From NCBI GenBank assembly GCA_944326015.1, contig CALVCJ010000009.1:1-40908 (forward strand): a stretch of 40,908 nt of DNA, in the 5' to 3' direction. The translations under genes were made by a program, and so were the position numbers. Source of the stretch: Candidatus Gastranaerophilales bacterium (lineage in GTDB: Bacteria; Cyanobacteriota; Vampirovibrionia; Gastranaerophilales; Gastranaerophilaceae). This document shows positions 26,763 to 35,198 of this stretch, one piece after another. The stretch's first letter is position 1. Each line of letters begins with the position of its first letter. A model generated the notes under the pieces. That model was not told the DNA's origin. It saw nothing but the letters and a program-made list of their open reading frames with translations, and did not search any database.

Positions 26763-26898
26763 AGTGCAATTATACACCTATTTTTCATGTTTGTAAATGT
26801 TAACAAATCTTTACAAAATTTCTTTAATAGCGCAATTTTAAACAGCAAAAATTTTTTATGTAATTAAGGAAGGTTATAAAACAAATCAGGTAGGTAAA

Positions 26899-27783
26899 AT
26901 GGGTATAGGATCAATTGCATCAGCAGGATGGAAATATATAAGTCGAGGTGCCAAAATTGCGCCTGATTTCATTCTTGGAACGGGGAGCGAAGCATTTACT
27001 CAGGTAATGCGCAACACAATTAAAAATAGGGCTGCAAGCGGACAATCATACTGGCAGGCTGTTGGCAGCGGAATAAAAAACGGAGCAAAAGCAGCCGAGA
27101 AACATAATGAATTGTTGAGAGTGCGTGATGGAGGTTTCTGGCAAAGCACATGGAAATCTTTAACAACTGCTCACGAAGAAATTTTCCAAGGGTGGAGAGA
27201 AGGAGGCAAGCTTGCAAATAAAGCTGGGAAAAAAGGCTTTTCTAAATTCTTGTCACAATTTAAAGGTGCGTTAAGCGGAGTTGGAAAAAGAATGCCGTTA
27301 ATCTTCACGCTGATGGCAATATTACCAGAAATTCCGAATATATTTTCAGCATTTAAAGATAATGGTCTATCAGGCGGTTTGACAGAAACAGTAAAAACAG
27401 CACTCCGGGTAACAACGGGAACAATTGCAGGAGCAATAACACAAGCCTTAATACCAATTCCGTTTGTAGGATTCATGGTCGGTTATATGGGTGGTGACTG
27501 GTTAATGAGTAAGTTTACTGGCAAAACTCACTCAGAAAAAAAAGCAGAAGCTAAAGAAGCGCAACAAAAACAACAAGCTATAAGTCAAGGTAACGGCATG
27601 AACGCGTTTTCAACCGGAAATACTTACGCTGCACCACAGTTGAATATTCCACAGCCATCAATAACACCACAGCAGCTCATGACAATGCAGCAGATGTTAT
27701 ACGGAGGCGGAATGATGAACCCGATGGCTCAGGATTTTATGGCTATGTCATCAGGCTTGAACAGACTTAACTATCTGGGCTAA
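26899..27783 (+). CDS. orphan glycine-zipper protein, tandem member 1
   Basis: A 294-aa protein of unknown family without signal peptide. Residues 1-130 are basic and Gly/Ala/Trp-rich. Residues 131-152 (MPLIFTLMAILPEIPNIFSAF) and about 173-205 (TGTIAGAITQALIPIPFVGFMVGYMGGDWLM) are hydrophobic and Gly-spaced, able to form a membrane hairpin. A charged EKKAEAKEAQ stretch follows. The tail (240-294) is Gln/Met/Pro-rich. The block PEI...GDWL..K...GK...EK..AEA is repeated in the downstream gene, so the two look like diverged paralogues. Ribosome-binding site AGGTAGGT. Closed by its own terminator. Confidence 0.82.
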   Translation: MGIGSIASAGWKYISRGAKIAPDFILGTGSEAFTQVMRNTIKNRAASGQSYWQAVGSGIKNGAKAAEKHNELLRVRDGGFWQSTWKSLTTAHEEIFQGWREGGKLANKAGKKGFSKFLSQFKGALSGVGKRMPLIFTLMAILPEIPNIFSAFKDNGLSGGLTETVKTALRVTTGTIAGAITQALIPIPFVGFMVGYMGGDWLMSKFTGKTHSEKKAEAKEAQQKQQAISQGNGMNAFSTGNTYAAPQLNIPQPSITPQQLMTMQQMLYGGGMMNPMAQDFMAMSSGLNRLNYLG

Positions 27784-27822
27784 AAATATTGGTGATTATT
27801 TCTAATCATCAATATTTTTAAT
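27782..27822 (+). terminator. intrinsic terminator between the tandem orphans
   Basis: A 17-nt left arm (27782-27798; contains ATATTGGTGATTA), loop TTTC, and right arm 27803-27819 (TAATCATCAATATTTTT) form a long stem with one mismatch, ending in T5. The symmetric A/T tails allow termination in both directions. Confidence 0.88.
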
Positions 27823-27844
27823 ATAATGTTACAATAGGGCAATT

Positions 27845-27875
27845 TTCTTATAAAAAAATTTTTATATATAATACG
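27845..27875 (+). promoter_or_regulatory. putative promoter of the second tandem orphan
   Basis: TATAAT near 27866-27871, with a weak TTCTTA-like -35 about 16 nt upstream. It lies just after the terminator and about 35 nt before the ATG at 27906. Confidence 0.4.
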
Positions 27876-27905
27876 GGGAATTAAAGATAAGGGAAAATTT
27901 GGTTT

Positions 27906-29324
27906 ATGTCTACACCAATAAACAGTGATTACTATAAATTAGCAGGTTATGCAGCTGGGGCACAACTGAATCATAATCCTTTTGATTTGCAGGAGTTAAA
28001 TTCACAATTGATTTTCGCTGGCGGCACAGTAGCCTTACCTCTCGCATGGAAAACAGGTAAAGCCGTCTTATGGCAGGCTCCAAAATGGGCTTGGCAGAAC
28101 TACGGAAATTACACATCTGCATGGCAGACTCTAAAAGCACAAAATCAAGCTGCAAAAGATGCAATAAAATATCTAAATGGCAGCAATGTATTAGAAACAA
28201 TAAACAACAGAAGCAATTATAATAGTTTACTTGAAGCAGGGAAAAGAATTCCGGTAAAACCTGGATATTCAAGTATGGCTGCAGCAACAAATCCAACAGC
28301 AAGAGCAAAGCTTTTTAATCAATCGTTAAAAGCCTCTTATTATGACACAGCGAGAAAACTAATTGAAGAGGCTAAAACTAAAAAACTTACAGGACAAGCT
28401 TTAAAAGATCAGCTTAAAAAAGTTGATGAAGCAATTGCCAAAGCTGATTTAGAAGTTCATAAGGCAATACAATCAGGAATAATAAAACCAGTTACTATAA
28501 GAGGAAAAGCATGGGCTGGAATAAAAAAATATTCAGGCTATGATGCTGTAAACGGCGCACTGAAAAAAGGTGCAGTCAGCTCAAATAAGGCTGTCAGAAC
28601 ACTTGCAAAAGGTGCAAAAGGCGGCGGCCTTGCGACAGCAGCGATTGCACTTGCAGTAGAAACGCCAGAAATTATTGAAACATATCAAAAATTGGGTGCA
28701 AGTAAAGGAACAAAACAACTTGCGAAAACAGGAGCAGTTGTTGCTGCAGAAGGTGCAGGCTTCGCTATTGGCGCTAAAGTCGGGGCAATTGCAGGAGCAA
28801 AAGCCGGCGCAGTAATAGGCACATTTATCGGAGGTCCTGTAGGCACAGCCGTAGGCGGAGCAGTCGGAGCTCTTATCGGTGTCGGAGTCGGTATTTTAGG
28901 CAGCTGGCTTGCCGGAAAAGGAGCAAGAGCCTTAGTCGGTAAATCTGAACTTGAAAAGCACAGAGAAGCAGAAGCTGAAAAACTTGTGCAGAATGCAAAA
29001 AAATCTGAAAAAGGTAAACAAGAATTACTGGCAAAAGTCGAGAAAAAAGCCGAAGAAGAAAATGGATGCACTGACGAAGAAGTTATTGAAGCCTATGAAA
29101 AATTAGCTGCAGACAGGGAAGCTCAGATTGCGTATACACAAGAATACACTACTCGGGAAACAACACAGTCATACAGCAGCCAATATGCAGATGTTATAAA
29201 TCAACTTAGTTCAATTGCCGGCGGCAGTACATCACAATTCCAGGGCAATATGCCAATAACACCATTTAAGTTATCAATGCCGAATATGTTTAATATTTAC
29301 AATCCGTACGAGATGATAGCTTAA
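27906..29324 (+). CDS. orphan glycine-zipper protein, tandem member 2
   Basis: A 472-aa protein of unknown family, related in layout to the preceding gene. The N-terminus is Trp/Ala/Asn-rich (LWQAPKWAWQNYGNYTSAWQ). Residues 140-200 are helical and charged. Residues about 238-335 form a long Gly/Ala-rich hydrophobic zone: PEI at 254-256, then repeated GxxxG spacing from 282 to 332, ending GSWLAGKG. A Lys/Glu coiled region follows (EKHREAEAEKLVQNAKK), and the tail (430-472) is Ser/Asn/Pro-rich, ending NIYNPYEMIA. Such zones are found in membrane-inserting toxins, tape-measure-like proteins and translocators; none can be named. AAGGG is about 12 nt before the ATG. A terminator follows. Confidence 0.82.
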   Translation: MSTPINSDYYKLAGYAAGAQLNHNPFDLQELNSQLIFAGGTVALPLAWKTGKAVLWQAPKWAWQNYGNYTSAWQTLKAQNQAAKDAIKYLNGSNVLETINNRSNYNSLLEAGKRIPVKPGYSSMAAATNPTARAKLFNQSLKASYYDTARKLIEEAKTKKLTGQALKDQLKKVDEAIAKADLEVHKAIQSGIIKPVTIRGKAWAGIKKYSGYDAVNGALKKGAVSSNKAVRTLAKGAKGGGLATAAIALAVETPEIIETYQKLGASKGTKQLAKTGAVVAAEGAGFAIGAKVGAIAGAKAGAVIGTFIGGPVGTAVGGAVGALIGVGVGILGSWLAGKGARALVGKSELEKHREAEAEKLVQNAKKSEKGKQELLAKVEKKAEEENGCTDEEVIEAYEKLAADREAQIAYTQEYTTRETTQSYSSQYADVINQLSSIAGGSTSQFQGNMPITPFKLSMPNMFNIYNPYEMIA

Positions 29325-29354
29325 AAAAGGCCGTACTTTAGACGGTCTTTTTTT
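29323..29354. terminator. bidirectional intrinsic terminator
   Basis: AAGGCCGT and ACGGTCTT pair with one mismatch around ACTTTAG, with A6 on the left and T7 on the right. It serves the orphan gene on the plus strand and the small gene 29362-29535 on the minus strand. Confidence 0.88.
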
Positions 29355-29361
29355 AGCTTAA

Positions 29362-29535
29362 TTAAAGAGATTGAACATTAAAATCACGTTCAGATTTACT
29401 TGAAGTGCACTCTAAAACATTTCGAAAAAAGCGTTCAATCGCTGATTCCATAGAAAAAATTTCTTCTTTCAGGGCTTTGTAACTCTCTTCCCTGACATCT
29501 TTCAGGGCATTTTCAAAAATTTCATCATGGTACAT
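29362..29535 (-). CDS. small acidic helical protein
   Basis: A 57-aa protein of unknown family, MYHDEIFENALKDVREE..., predicted to be a single long amphipathic helix with an unstructured tail. The ATG at 29535 is preceded by a very good Shine-Dalgarno (GAGGAG, 9 nt) and by TACAAT further upstream; an upstream in-frame ATG lacks one. The terminator at 29323-29354 closes it. These signals argue for a real gene. It could be a small regulator or partner, but nothing identifies it. Confidence 0.6.
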   Translation of the reverse strand: MYHDEIFENALKDVREESYKALKEEIFSMESAIERFFRNVLECTSSKSERDFNVQSL

Positions 29536-29736
29536 GACACATATCTCCTCTGTTAAGTCTATTGTAGACATTTGTCAGCAAATCAATTACCGCCAAAGAC
29601 TACTTCATTTATTCCCATTACGGCAAATTTTGCAACAATCTTTAATAAATTTTATAATATTGTTACAAAATTTATTATTCCTACTAAATAAAAAAAGTTT
29701 AAGGTATTATATAAGAATACATACAGGGGATGCAGA

Positions 29737-30573
29737 ATGGCTACAGATTTTCTTACAAGTTACGATTATTATTCAAGCAGACGTGATATGGAAGTCATAT
29801 CAACCATTGTTGACGCTTTAAAAAAAATATTGGAAGAAGATAAACTTGAGACACAACCACTGTTCTTAAAAACATCGGAAAATCTTATTTTGAATATCGC
29901 AAGAAAAGTTGTTCAGGAAAAGAAAAAATCTTTTCTCATTGGAATTACTGGCGAAAGCGCGTCTGGGAAAACAGTCTTCGTGGACAATACAATAAAAGCT
30001 TGTATTAAAGAAAAAAAAGAAGGTATTTATACGGTAATACGCTGTGATGATTACTATAAAGACACTTCAAAAGAGTTAAAAGAAGCAGGTAGTTATGAAG
30101 CTCTTTTCAAAACAGGTTTCAGCTTTGATACTCCAGATGCAATTGATCTTGACTTAATGAAATATCACCTAATGAATTTAAAATCCGGAAAAGAGATTAC
30201 CTCACCCAAATACGACTTTGTATCATGCGTTTCAGACCCAAAAGGAGAACTTAAAAAACCCGCTAAAGTTGTTCTTACTGAAGGTCTGTACGTCTTGAAC
30301 GAAGGACTTAGAGAAATTATGGACGTAAAAGTGTATGTATACACACCTCTTGAAGTTATAAAAGAAAGATGGTATAAACGCGCAGCTTTACGTGGGAAAA
30401 CAGGGGCAGCAGCTGACTTGCAGTTTCAGGATGTAAACAAAACCGCACAGCAATATATTCGTCCTGCATATCAGATCTCTGACGCAGTAATTAATGGAAT
30501 GGTATCACAGGAATATATAAGTCAAATTACAGACAAAATCTTTTACACCTTAAAAAATATAGTCGAATGTTAA
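29737..30573 (+). CDS. uridine-kinase-like P-loop kinase
   Basis: A 278-aa protein of the uridine kinase/phosphoribulokinase superfamily. An N-terminal extension of ~65 residues precedes the P-loop GITGESASGKT (69-79). Then follow VIRCDDYYKD, the substrate region FDTPDAIDLDLMKYHL, PKYDF, and VLTEGLYVLNEGLR. Probable reaction: phosphorylation of a nucleoside (uridine/cytidine) with ATP or GTP. The N-terminal extension is not typical, so another small-molecule substrate is possible. GGGGAT precedes the ATG by about 7 nt. Its stop codon overlaps the stop of the convergent ATP-grasp gene in TTAA. Confidence 0.82.
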   Translation: MATDFLTSYDYYSSRRDMEVISTIVDALKKILEEDKLETQPLFLKTSENLILNIARKVVQEKKKSFLIGITGESASGKTVFVDNTIKACIKEKKEGIYTVIRCDDYYKDTSKELKEAGSYEALFKTGFSFDTPDAIDLDLMKYHLMNLKSGKEITSPKYDFVSCVSDPKGELKKPAKVVLTEGLYVLNEGLREIMDVKVYVYTPLEVIKERWYKRAALRGKTGAAADLQFQDVNKTAQQYIRPAYQISDAVINGMVSQEYISQITDKIFYTLKNIVEC

Positions 30574-31529
30574 CAAATAGTTATGGGAAGCTTTGAAAGT
30601 AAAAACTCGTTAATTTTCTTTTCCAGATGATAGTTAAAATGCCCGTTTACCTCTTTTATAAAGTAACACGGACTTGTTACATTTATTTCTATAATTTTTT
30701 CATCAATAACATCAAGTCCGACAAGCGGGAGACCTAGACTGTTTAACTCTTTTGCTACGGGAGTGAATTTTTCCTTTTCACTTTGAGTTAATTCAGCCTT
30801 TACAATATTGCTGTCGCAGTGTTCGTTGAATTTAAAATCGTCATTAGACGGAAGTTTCTGCACACATACATCAAGAACTTCATCTCCGAGAAACATCACG
30901 CGCTTGTCACCAAACCGCGCTTTGGGAATATATTTTTGCACCATAATAAGCTTTGTTTGGTTTTGCGTCATTGTATTAATAATTACAGCAGTATTTTTAT
31001 CACCTCTTTTCAGAGTCATAACACCTGAACCGAAACAGGCATTCAACGGTTTTAAAACAATTTCTTCATGCTCATTTAAAAATTCTATTATATCAGCCTT
31101 TGATGAAGTTACGATATTTTCGGGCATTAAATCCAGAAATTTTACCGTATGCATTTTTTCGTTAAAGTTTCTAATTGCACGCGGATCATTTAGTATTACT
31201 GTTTTATCTCTGTCGACAAAATCAAAAATGTAAGTTGCATTAATATAATCCAGATCCACCGGAGGATCTGGCCGGAACATACAAAGCGAAAAATCATTTA
31301 TTTTAACATTTTTCAAAGACTTATCATAAAAGATATTCCCGTCTTTTTCAAAAGCCTCATAGCAATGGGCATAAGGAACTCCTGATACAAGACTTAATTT
31401 ATCAATTGTTGTAATAAAAACTTTTTTGTTAGACAGCAAAAATTCTCTTATCATCCAAAAATTTGTTACAAGATTATTAAACTCAAAATATTTGAGTTCA
31501 ATTCTGTCTATAACAAATAAGATATTCAT
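30570..31529 (-). CDS. gshB: glutathione synthase-like ATP-grasp ligase
   Basis: A 319-aa ATP-grasp enzyme resembling bacterial/cyanobacterial glutathione synthetase, which joins gamma-glutamylcysteine and glycine. GshB-like segments: FRPDPPVDLDYINATYIFD, LNDPRAIRNFNEKMHTVKF, EEIVLKPLNACFGSGVMTL, and IIEINVTSPCYFIKEV at the C-terminus. Family GshBs usually have KPLxGxGGxGV; here Cys-Phe-Gly-Ser-Gly replaces it, still a nucleotide-binding loop. No gshA is in the window. Ribosome-binding site GGAG. Another ATP-grasp ligase specificity is possible. Confidence 0.85.
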   Translation of the reverse strand: MNILFVIDRIELKYFEFNNLVTNFWMIREFLLSNKKVFITTIDKLSLVSGVPYAHCYEAFEKDGNIFYDKSLKNVKINDFSLCMFRPDPPVDLDYINATYIFDFVDRDKTVILNDPRAIRNFNEKMHTVKFLDLMPENIVTSSKADIIEFLNEHEEIVLKPLNACFGSGVMTLKRGDKNTAVIINTMTQNQTKLIMVQKYIPKARFGDKRVMFLGDEVLDVCVQKLPSNDDFKFNEHCDSNIVKAELTQSEKEKFTPVAKELNSLGLPLVGLDVIDEKIIEINVTSPCYFIKEVNGHFNYHLEKKINEFLLSKLPITIC

Positions 31530-31591
31530 AATTTATCTCCATTTTGCTTTCAGTTTACACCTACAAAAATACAGGTCAATAGAAAATCAGG

Positions 31592-32254
31592 CTAATCAAC
31601 TTTTTCAGGATTTAAGATAACACAATTTGAATTATTAATCTGAATAAGTTTCATAAACTTTTCTAAATCTGCCTGAATTTCAGGGAAGGTATTATAATGC
31701 ATCGGGATAACCGTCTGTGCACCTATCCAGTCAGCTGCAACTGCTGCGTGCTCTACATCCATAGTGTAATGTCCGCCGATTGGCAAAAGTGCAATATTCG
31801 GTCTGTATAACTCTTTTATTGTTTTCATTTCAGTTGTCAAAGCAGTATCACCTGCATGATAGATTCTTAAGTTTTCAACATCAAAAACAATTCCGGCAGG
31901 TTCACCTGCATATCTTCCATCAGGCAAAGAACTTGTATGGAATGCCGGAACAAATACAACCCTGCCCCAATCGTAATTAATCCATCCGCCGAAATTTACG
32001 GAACGAACCTTGCAGCCCTGCTCTTTACAGTATTGTGCAAGCTCAACAATTGCAGTAATCGTTGCATCTTTCTCTTTCGCAATTTCAATAGCCTGTCCCA
32101 GATGATCACCATGCGCATGTGTTAAAAATATGTCGGTAATATTAGCTTTATACCAATCATATTTTTGATTAACATTCACATAAGGATCAACAACAATAGA
32201 ATTGTCTTTTAACTTAAATTCAAAAGCGCTGTGTCCAATGTATTTTAAATCCAT
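31592..32254 (-). CDS. UPF0173-type metallo-beta-lactamase-fold hydrolase
   Basis: A 220-aa metal-dependent hydrolase of the UPF0173 family. Zn ligands are in LTHAHGDHLGQA, FVPAFHTSS, RIYHAGDTALTTEM and PMHYNTFP, all intact. It starts MDLKYIGHSAFEF, the usual family N-terminus. Substrate unknown in this family. AAAGGAG precedes the ATG. A block of dispersed repeats separates it from the divergent ribD. Confidence 0.92.
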   Translation of the reverse strand: MDLKYIGHSAFEFKLKDNSIVVDPYVNVNQKYDWYKANITDIFLTHAHGDHLGQAIEIAKEKDATITAIVELAQYCKEQGCKVRSVNFGGWINYDWGRVVFVPAFHTSSLPDGRYAGEPAGIVFDVENLRIYHAGDTALTTEMKTIKELYRPNIALLPIGGHYTMDVEHAAVAADWIGAQTVIPMHYNTFPEIQADLEKFMKLIQINNSNCVILNPEKVD

Positions 32255-32305
32255 AGTTTACTCCTTTTTCTCTGTAATTTAAACAAATTTATATTTAATA
32301 CACAT

Positions 32306-32413
32306 GTCACCCTGAACTTGTTTCAGGGTCGTAATTGACTAATAGATGCTGAACCGAGTTCAGCATGACTACTATATTCTTGTATTAGCCATCCCGAACA
32401 TATTTCAGGATCT
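32306..32413. repeat. dispersed palindromic repeat, full unit plus half unit
   Basis: A full unit at 32306-32369 has two hairpins: CCCTGAACTTGTTTCAGGG and ATGCTGAACCGAGTTCAGCAT. A half unit follows at 32388-32413 (CCCGAACATATTTCAGGATC). This is the well-known GTCATCCTGAAC...GTTCAGCATGAC type of repeat seen in many bacterial genomes. It fills the divergent UPF0173-ribD spacer, ending 28 nt before the ribD -10. Confidence 0.85.
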
Positions 32414-32440
32414 TTTACTTCAATATACCAGATTTTATAG

Positions 32441-32446
32441 TAAAAT
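32441..32446 (+). promoter_or_regulatory. -10 element, leaderless start of ribD
   Basis: TAAAAT at 32441-32446 is exactly 6 nt before the ATG at 32453, with no Shine-Dalgarno. Confidence 0.55.
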
Positions 32447-32452
32447 ACAAAT

Positions 32453-33496
32453 ATGCAATATAACTTATTAATGCAAAAATGTATAGAGCTTGCAAAACAG
32501 GCGGAAGGTCAAACTTCTCCAAATCCACTTGTAGGATGTGTAATCCTTGATAAATACGGGAATGAAATTTCAACAGGCTATCACCACAAATACGGTGACA
32601 ATCATGCAGAACGCGATGCCCTTTTAAATTTACGCAACGGCGAAGAAAAAGGCGGGACACTTATCGTAAATTTAGAGCCATGCTCTCATTACGGAAAAAC
32701 TCCACCATGTGCTGATTTAATTATAGAACGCGGGATAAAAAAAGTTGTTATCGGAATGCGCGATGTTAATCCTATTGTTGGTGGAAACGGAATTCGAAAA
32801 TTAAAAAATGCAGGAATTGAAGTAATTGAAAATGTTCTTGAAGATGAGTGCAAAATTTTAAATGAAGTATTCATAAAAAACATAACAAAAAATGAAGTGT
32901 TTGTTGCTCTAAAAACAGCCACCACACTTGACGGGAAAATTGCGGCACAAAACGGGTCTTCCAAATGGATAACATCAGATAAAGCCCGTGAAGAAGTAAA
33001 AAAAATAAGAAACAGATATGATGCAATTTTGACAACATCTTCAACAATTCTTGCTGATAATCCGACAATGGCTCATAGAAAAAAAATTATTCTGGACAGA
33101 GAACTCAAAACAAATCTTGAAGCGCCTATATATAAAGAAGGGGAAATCTATCTTTTCAATGCCTCTCTTGATATGTTTGAAGGCGGAATAAATTTCATAA
33201 AGGCTCCTGTAAAAGATGAAAAACTTGATTTGAAATTTGTCTTAAAAAAAGCTTATGAACTCGGGATAAAAAGCATTCTTGTTGAAAGCGGAGGTCATTT
33301 GAACGGAGAAATTTTAAAATACGCTGATAAAATTTATCATTTTATTGCGCCAAAAATCACAGGTGACAATAGCTGCTTATCCTGCTTTGATTTCAGAAAA
33401 ATTGATAATATAAACGACAGCTTTAATTTTAAAATTGCACAAATTGATACTTTTGAACCTGATATTTTATTAACTTATTATCCTATTTCAAAATAA
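32453..33496 (+). CDS. ribD: bifunctional riboflavin deaminase/reductase RibD
   Basis: A 347-aa two-domain enzyme catalysing the second and third steps of riboflavin synthesis. The deaminase domain (1-~145) carries the Zn site: HAERDALLNL and EPCSHYGKTPPCADLI. The reductase domain (~147-345) has VALKTATTLDGKIA, SKWITSDKAREEVKKIRNRYDAI and VESGGHLNGEIL. Length is normal. It stands apart from other rib genes. The initiation region lacks a Shine-Dalgarno and looks leaderless. Confidence 0.96.
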   Translation: MQYNLLMQKCIELAKQAEGQTSPNPLVGCVILDKYGNEISTGYHHKYGDNHAERDALLNLRNGEEKGGTLIVNLEPCSHYGKTPPCADLIIERGIKKVVIGMRDVNPIVGGNGIRKLKNAGIEVIENVLEDECKILNEVFIKNITKNEVFVALKTATTLDGKIAAQNGSSKWITSDKAREEVKKIRNRYDAILTTSSTILADNPTMAHRKKIILDRELKTNLEAPIYKEGEIYLFNASLDMFEGGINFIKAPVKDEKLDLKFVLKKAYELGIKSILVESGGHLNGEILKYADKIYHFIAPKITGDNSCLSCFDFRKIDNINDSFNFKIAQIDTFEPDILLTYYPISK

Positions 33497-33507
33497 GAAA
33501 AAAGTTG

Positions 33508-33513
33508 TATAAT
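33508..33513 (+). promoter_or_regulatory. -10 element, leaderless start of the Memo-AMMECR1 gene
   Basis: TTGTATAAT: TATAAT at 33508-33513 lies 7 nt before the ATG at 33521. No Shine-Dalgarno. It is 11 nt after the ribD stop, so this gene can be transcribed separately from ribD. Confidence 0.6.
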
Positions 33514-33520
33514 AAATTTT

Positions 33521-34843
33521 ATGAAGAAAAAATCAGTATCAGCAGGAACATTTTATCCGTCAGATAAAGATGAACTTACCAACTTAATCAGGAGTTTTGA
33601 AATAGAACAGCCTGTATATACATCACGTGCCGTAATTGTTCCTCACGCGGGGTATATTTATTCAGGAAAGCTCGCGGCAAAAGGTGTACAGCATCTTAAA
33701 AGAGATGCAAAAAATGTATTTATATTTGCACCTGCGCATTATGAAAGAATTTTCGGCTGCACGTTATGCGAATATGACGCATTTGAAACACCACTCGGAG
33801 ATATTGAAATAAATAAAGAGCTTGTACAAAAAGTTAAAGAATTATGCGACTGTGCTACAGGGAATTTTGCTTTTGAAAAAGAACATTCAATTGAAGTTCA
33901 GCTGCCTTTAATAAAATATTTTTTACCTTATGCAAAAATAGTCCCTGTTTTATACGGATGTGAAAATTTTAAAAATTTATGCGGAACTCTTGAACATTTT
34001 TGGGCAGATGAAGATAATGTATTTGTTATATCAAGTGATTTGAGTCATTTTTATCCTGAAAAAGAAGCTTTTAAAATTGACAGCTACACTGCAAGAATGA
34101 TTGAAGAAAATAACTTTTCAAACTTTGAACAGGAGCAAGCCTGCGGGGCAGTCGGAATTTGCGGGCTCATAGAATTTGCTAAAAAGAAAAATTTTTCGCT
34201 GATAAGAACAGGGCTTACAAACTCTTCCGCTGCGACAGGAGATTCATCACGTGTTGTAGGCTACGGTAGCTGGTTTTTGTATGAAGGTCAAAAAAATAAT
34301 TATATAAAAGAATATTACTCTGATTTTGTTAAAAAAATCTGCAAAGACAGCATACTCTCAGGCTTACAGCTAGGCCAACCACGAATAAACAATTATGACT
34401 GCGTGTTTGAAGAATACGGCGCATCCTTTGTAACGCTCGAGCTTGACGGAATTTTACGCGGATGTATCGGCTCAATCATTGCACACAAACCGCTGATAAA
34501 AGATTTAATACATAATGCACATGCCGCAGCTTTTTCTGACCCGAGGTTTCCAGCACTGACACTGAATGAGTACAACAGAATAACAATAGGAGTGTCGCTT
34601 CTTTCAAAACCTGAAAGAATTGAATTTGAAACGGAAGAAGAGATTCTTGAAGAACTCACACCTGCCGTTGACGGACTTATTATACGCGACGGAAATTTTC
34701 AATCAGTATTTTTACCTGATGTATGGGAACAGCTGCCGGATAAAAATGAGTTTTTGGGACAGCTAAAACTCAAAGCAGGACTTCCAAAAGATTATTTTTC
34801 TGAAAGTTTTGAAGCGTTTAAATTTAAAACAACAAAAATTTAG
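33521..34843 (+). CDS. AmmeMemoRadiSam system protein, Memo-AMMECR1 fusion
   Basis: A 440-aa fusion of two components of the AmmeMemoRadiSam set. Residues 1-~260 are Memo-like (SAGTFYPSDKDELTNLI, VPHAGYIYSGKLAAKG, EHSIEVQLPLIKYFLP, SSDLSHFYP, with the metal-site His residues). Residues ~270-440 are AMMECR1-like (FVTLELDGILRGCIGS, AAFSDPRFPALTLNEY, IGVSLLSKPERIEF, FLPDVWEQLPDKNEF). The usual third partner, a radical SAM protein, is not in the window. The molecular function is not firmly known to me; related radical SAM contexts suggest a modification reaction. Its stop overlaps that of the next minus-strand gene. Confidence 0.93.
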   Translation: MKKKSVSAGTFYPSDKDELTNLIRSFEIEQPVYTSRAVIVPHAGYIYSGKLAAKGVQHLKRDAKNVFIFAPAHYERIFGCTLCEYDAFETPLGDIEINKELVQKVKELCDCATGNFAFEKEHSIEVQLPLIKYFLPYAKIVPVLYGCENFKNLCGTLEHFWADEDNVFVISSDLSHFYPEKEAFKIDSYTARMIEENNFSNFEQEQACGAVGICGLIEFAKKKNFSLIRTGLTNSSAATGDSSRVVGYGSWFLYEGQKNNYIKEYYSDFVKKICKDSILSGLQLGQPRINNYDCVFEEYGASFVTLELDGILRGCIGSIIAHKPLIKDLIHNAHAAAFSDPRFPALTLNEYNRITIGVSLLSKPERIEFETEEEILEELTPAVDGLIIRDGNFQSVFLPDVWEQLPDKNEFLGQLKLKAGLPKDYFSESFEAFKFKTTKI

Positions 34844-35187
34844 CCGACTATATCTATTTTTTTGCCATAGTACAACCTACTGGATATAGCATCTGAGGTA
34901 TCAGGAGAATTTTTAGCAGACATCCAGATTGCTGCCTGCATGGCTGATTTATGCATTTTTTCCTGATTTAAAGACAATTTTTTTAAATTATTTTTCAACT
35001 CTTTTTGTCTGCTGGCTTGCTCATTCGACAAATTTCGTAAAGTATTTTTCTGCTCACAAAGCATATCATAAATAACGGCTAACTTATCATTGTTATCAAG
35101 ACTCACAAAATCCTTATGACCCGCTTCAATAGTGTTAGTTACATGATGTTTTCCAAAATTAACAGAATTAATATTTTGAATTTTCAT
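34840..35187 (-). CDS. small hypothetical protein downstream of dnaX
   Basis: A 115-aa protein of unknown family. The N-terminus MKIQNINSVNFGKHH contains a short (V/I)(N/S)F motif also seen as VSFTSQ in the small protein at 20899-21330. Residues ~35-80 are a helical, Lys/Gln/Asn-rich coiled coil (CEQKNTLRNLSNEQASRQKE). AAAGGAG precedes the ATG, and only 11 nt separate it from dnaX, so it is the second gene of a dnaX operon. Not recognised otherwise. Confidence 0.78.
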   Translation of the reverse strand: MKIQNINSVNFGKHHVTNTIEAGHKDFVSLDNNDKLAVIYDMLCEQKNTLRNLSNEQASRQKELKNNLKKLSLNQEKMHKSAMQAAIWMSAKNSPDTSDAISSRLYYGKKIDIVG

Positions 35188-35198
35188 AATTTACTCCT

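Noticed and set aside
28685-29071. 128-aa Pro/Ala/Ser-rich frame antisense to the second tandem orphan
   Set aside because: Composition is simply the antisense of the Gly/Ala/Lys-rich zone; no ribosome-binding site.
29534-29821. 95-aa plus-strand frame before the uridine-kinase-like gene
   Set aside because: Overlaps two better-supported genes, has no ribosome-binding site and a composition typical of non-coding AT-rich DNA.
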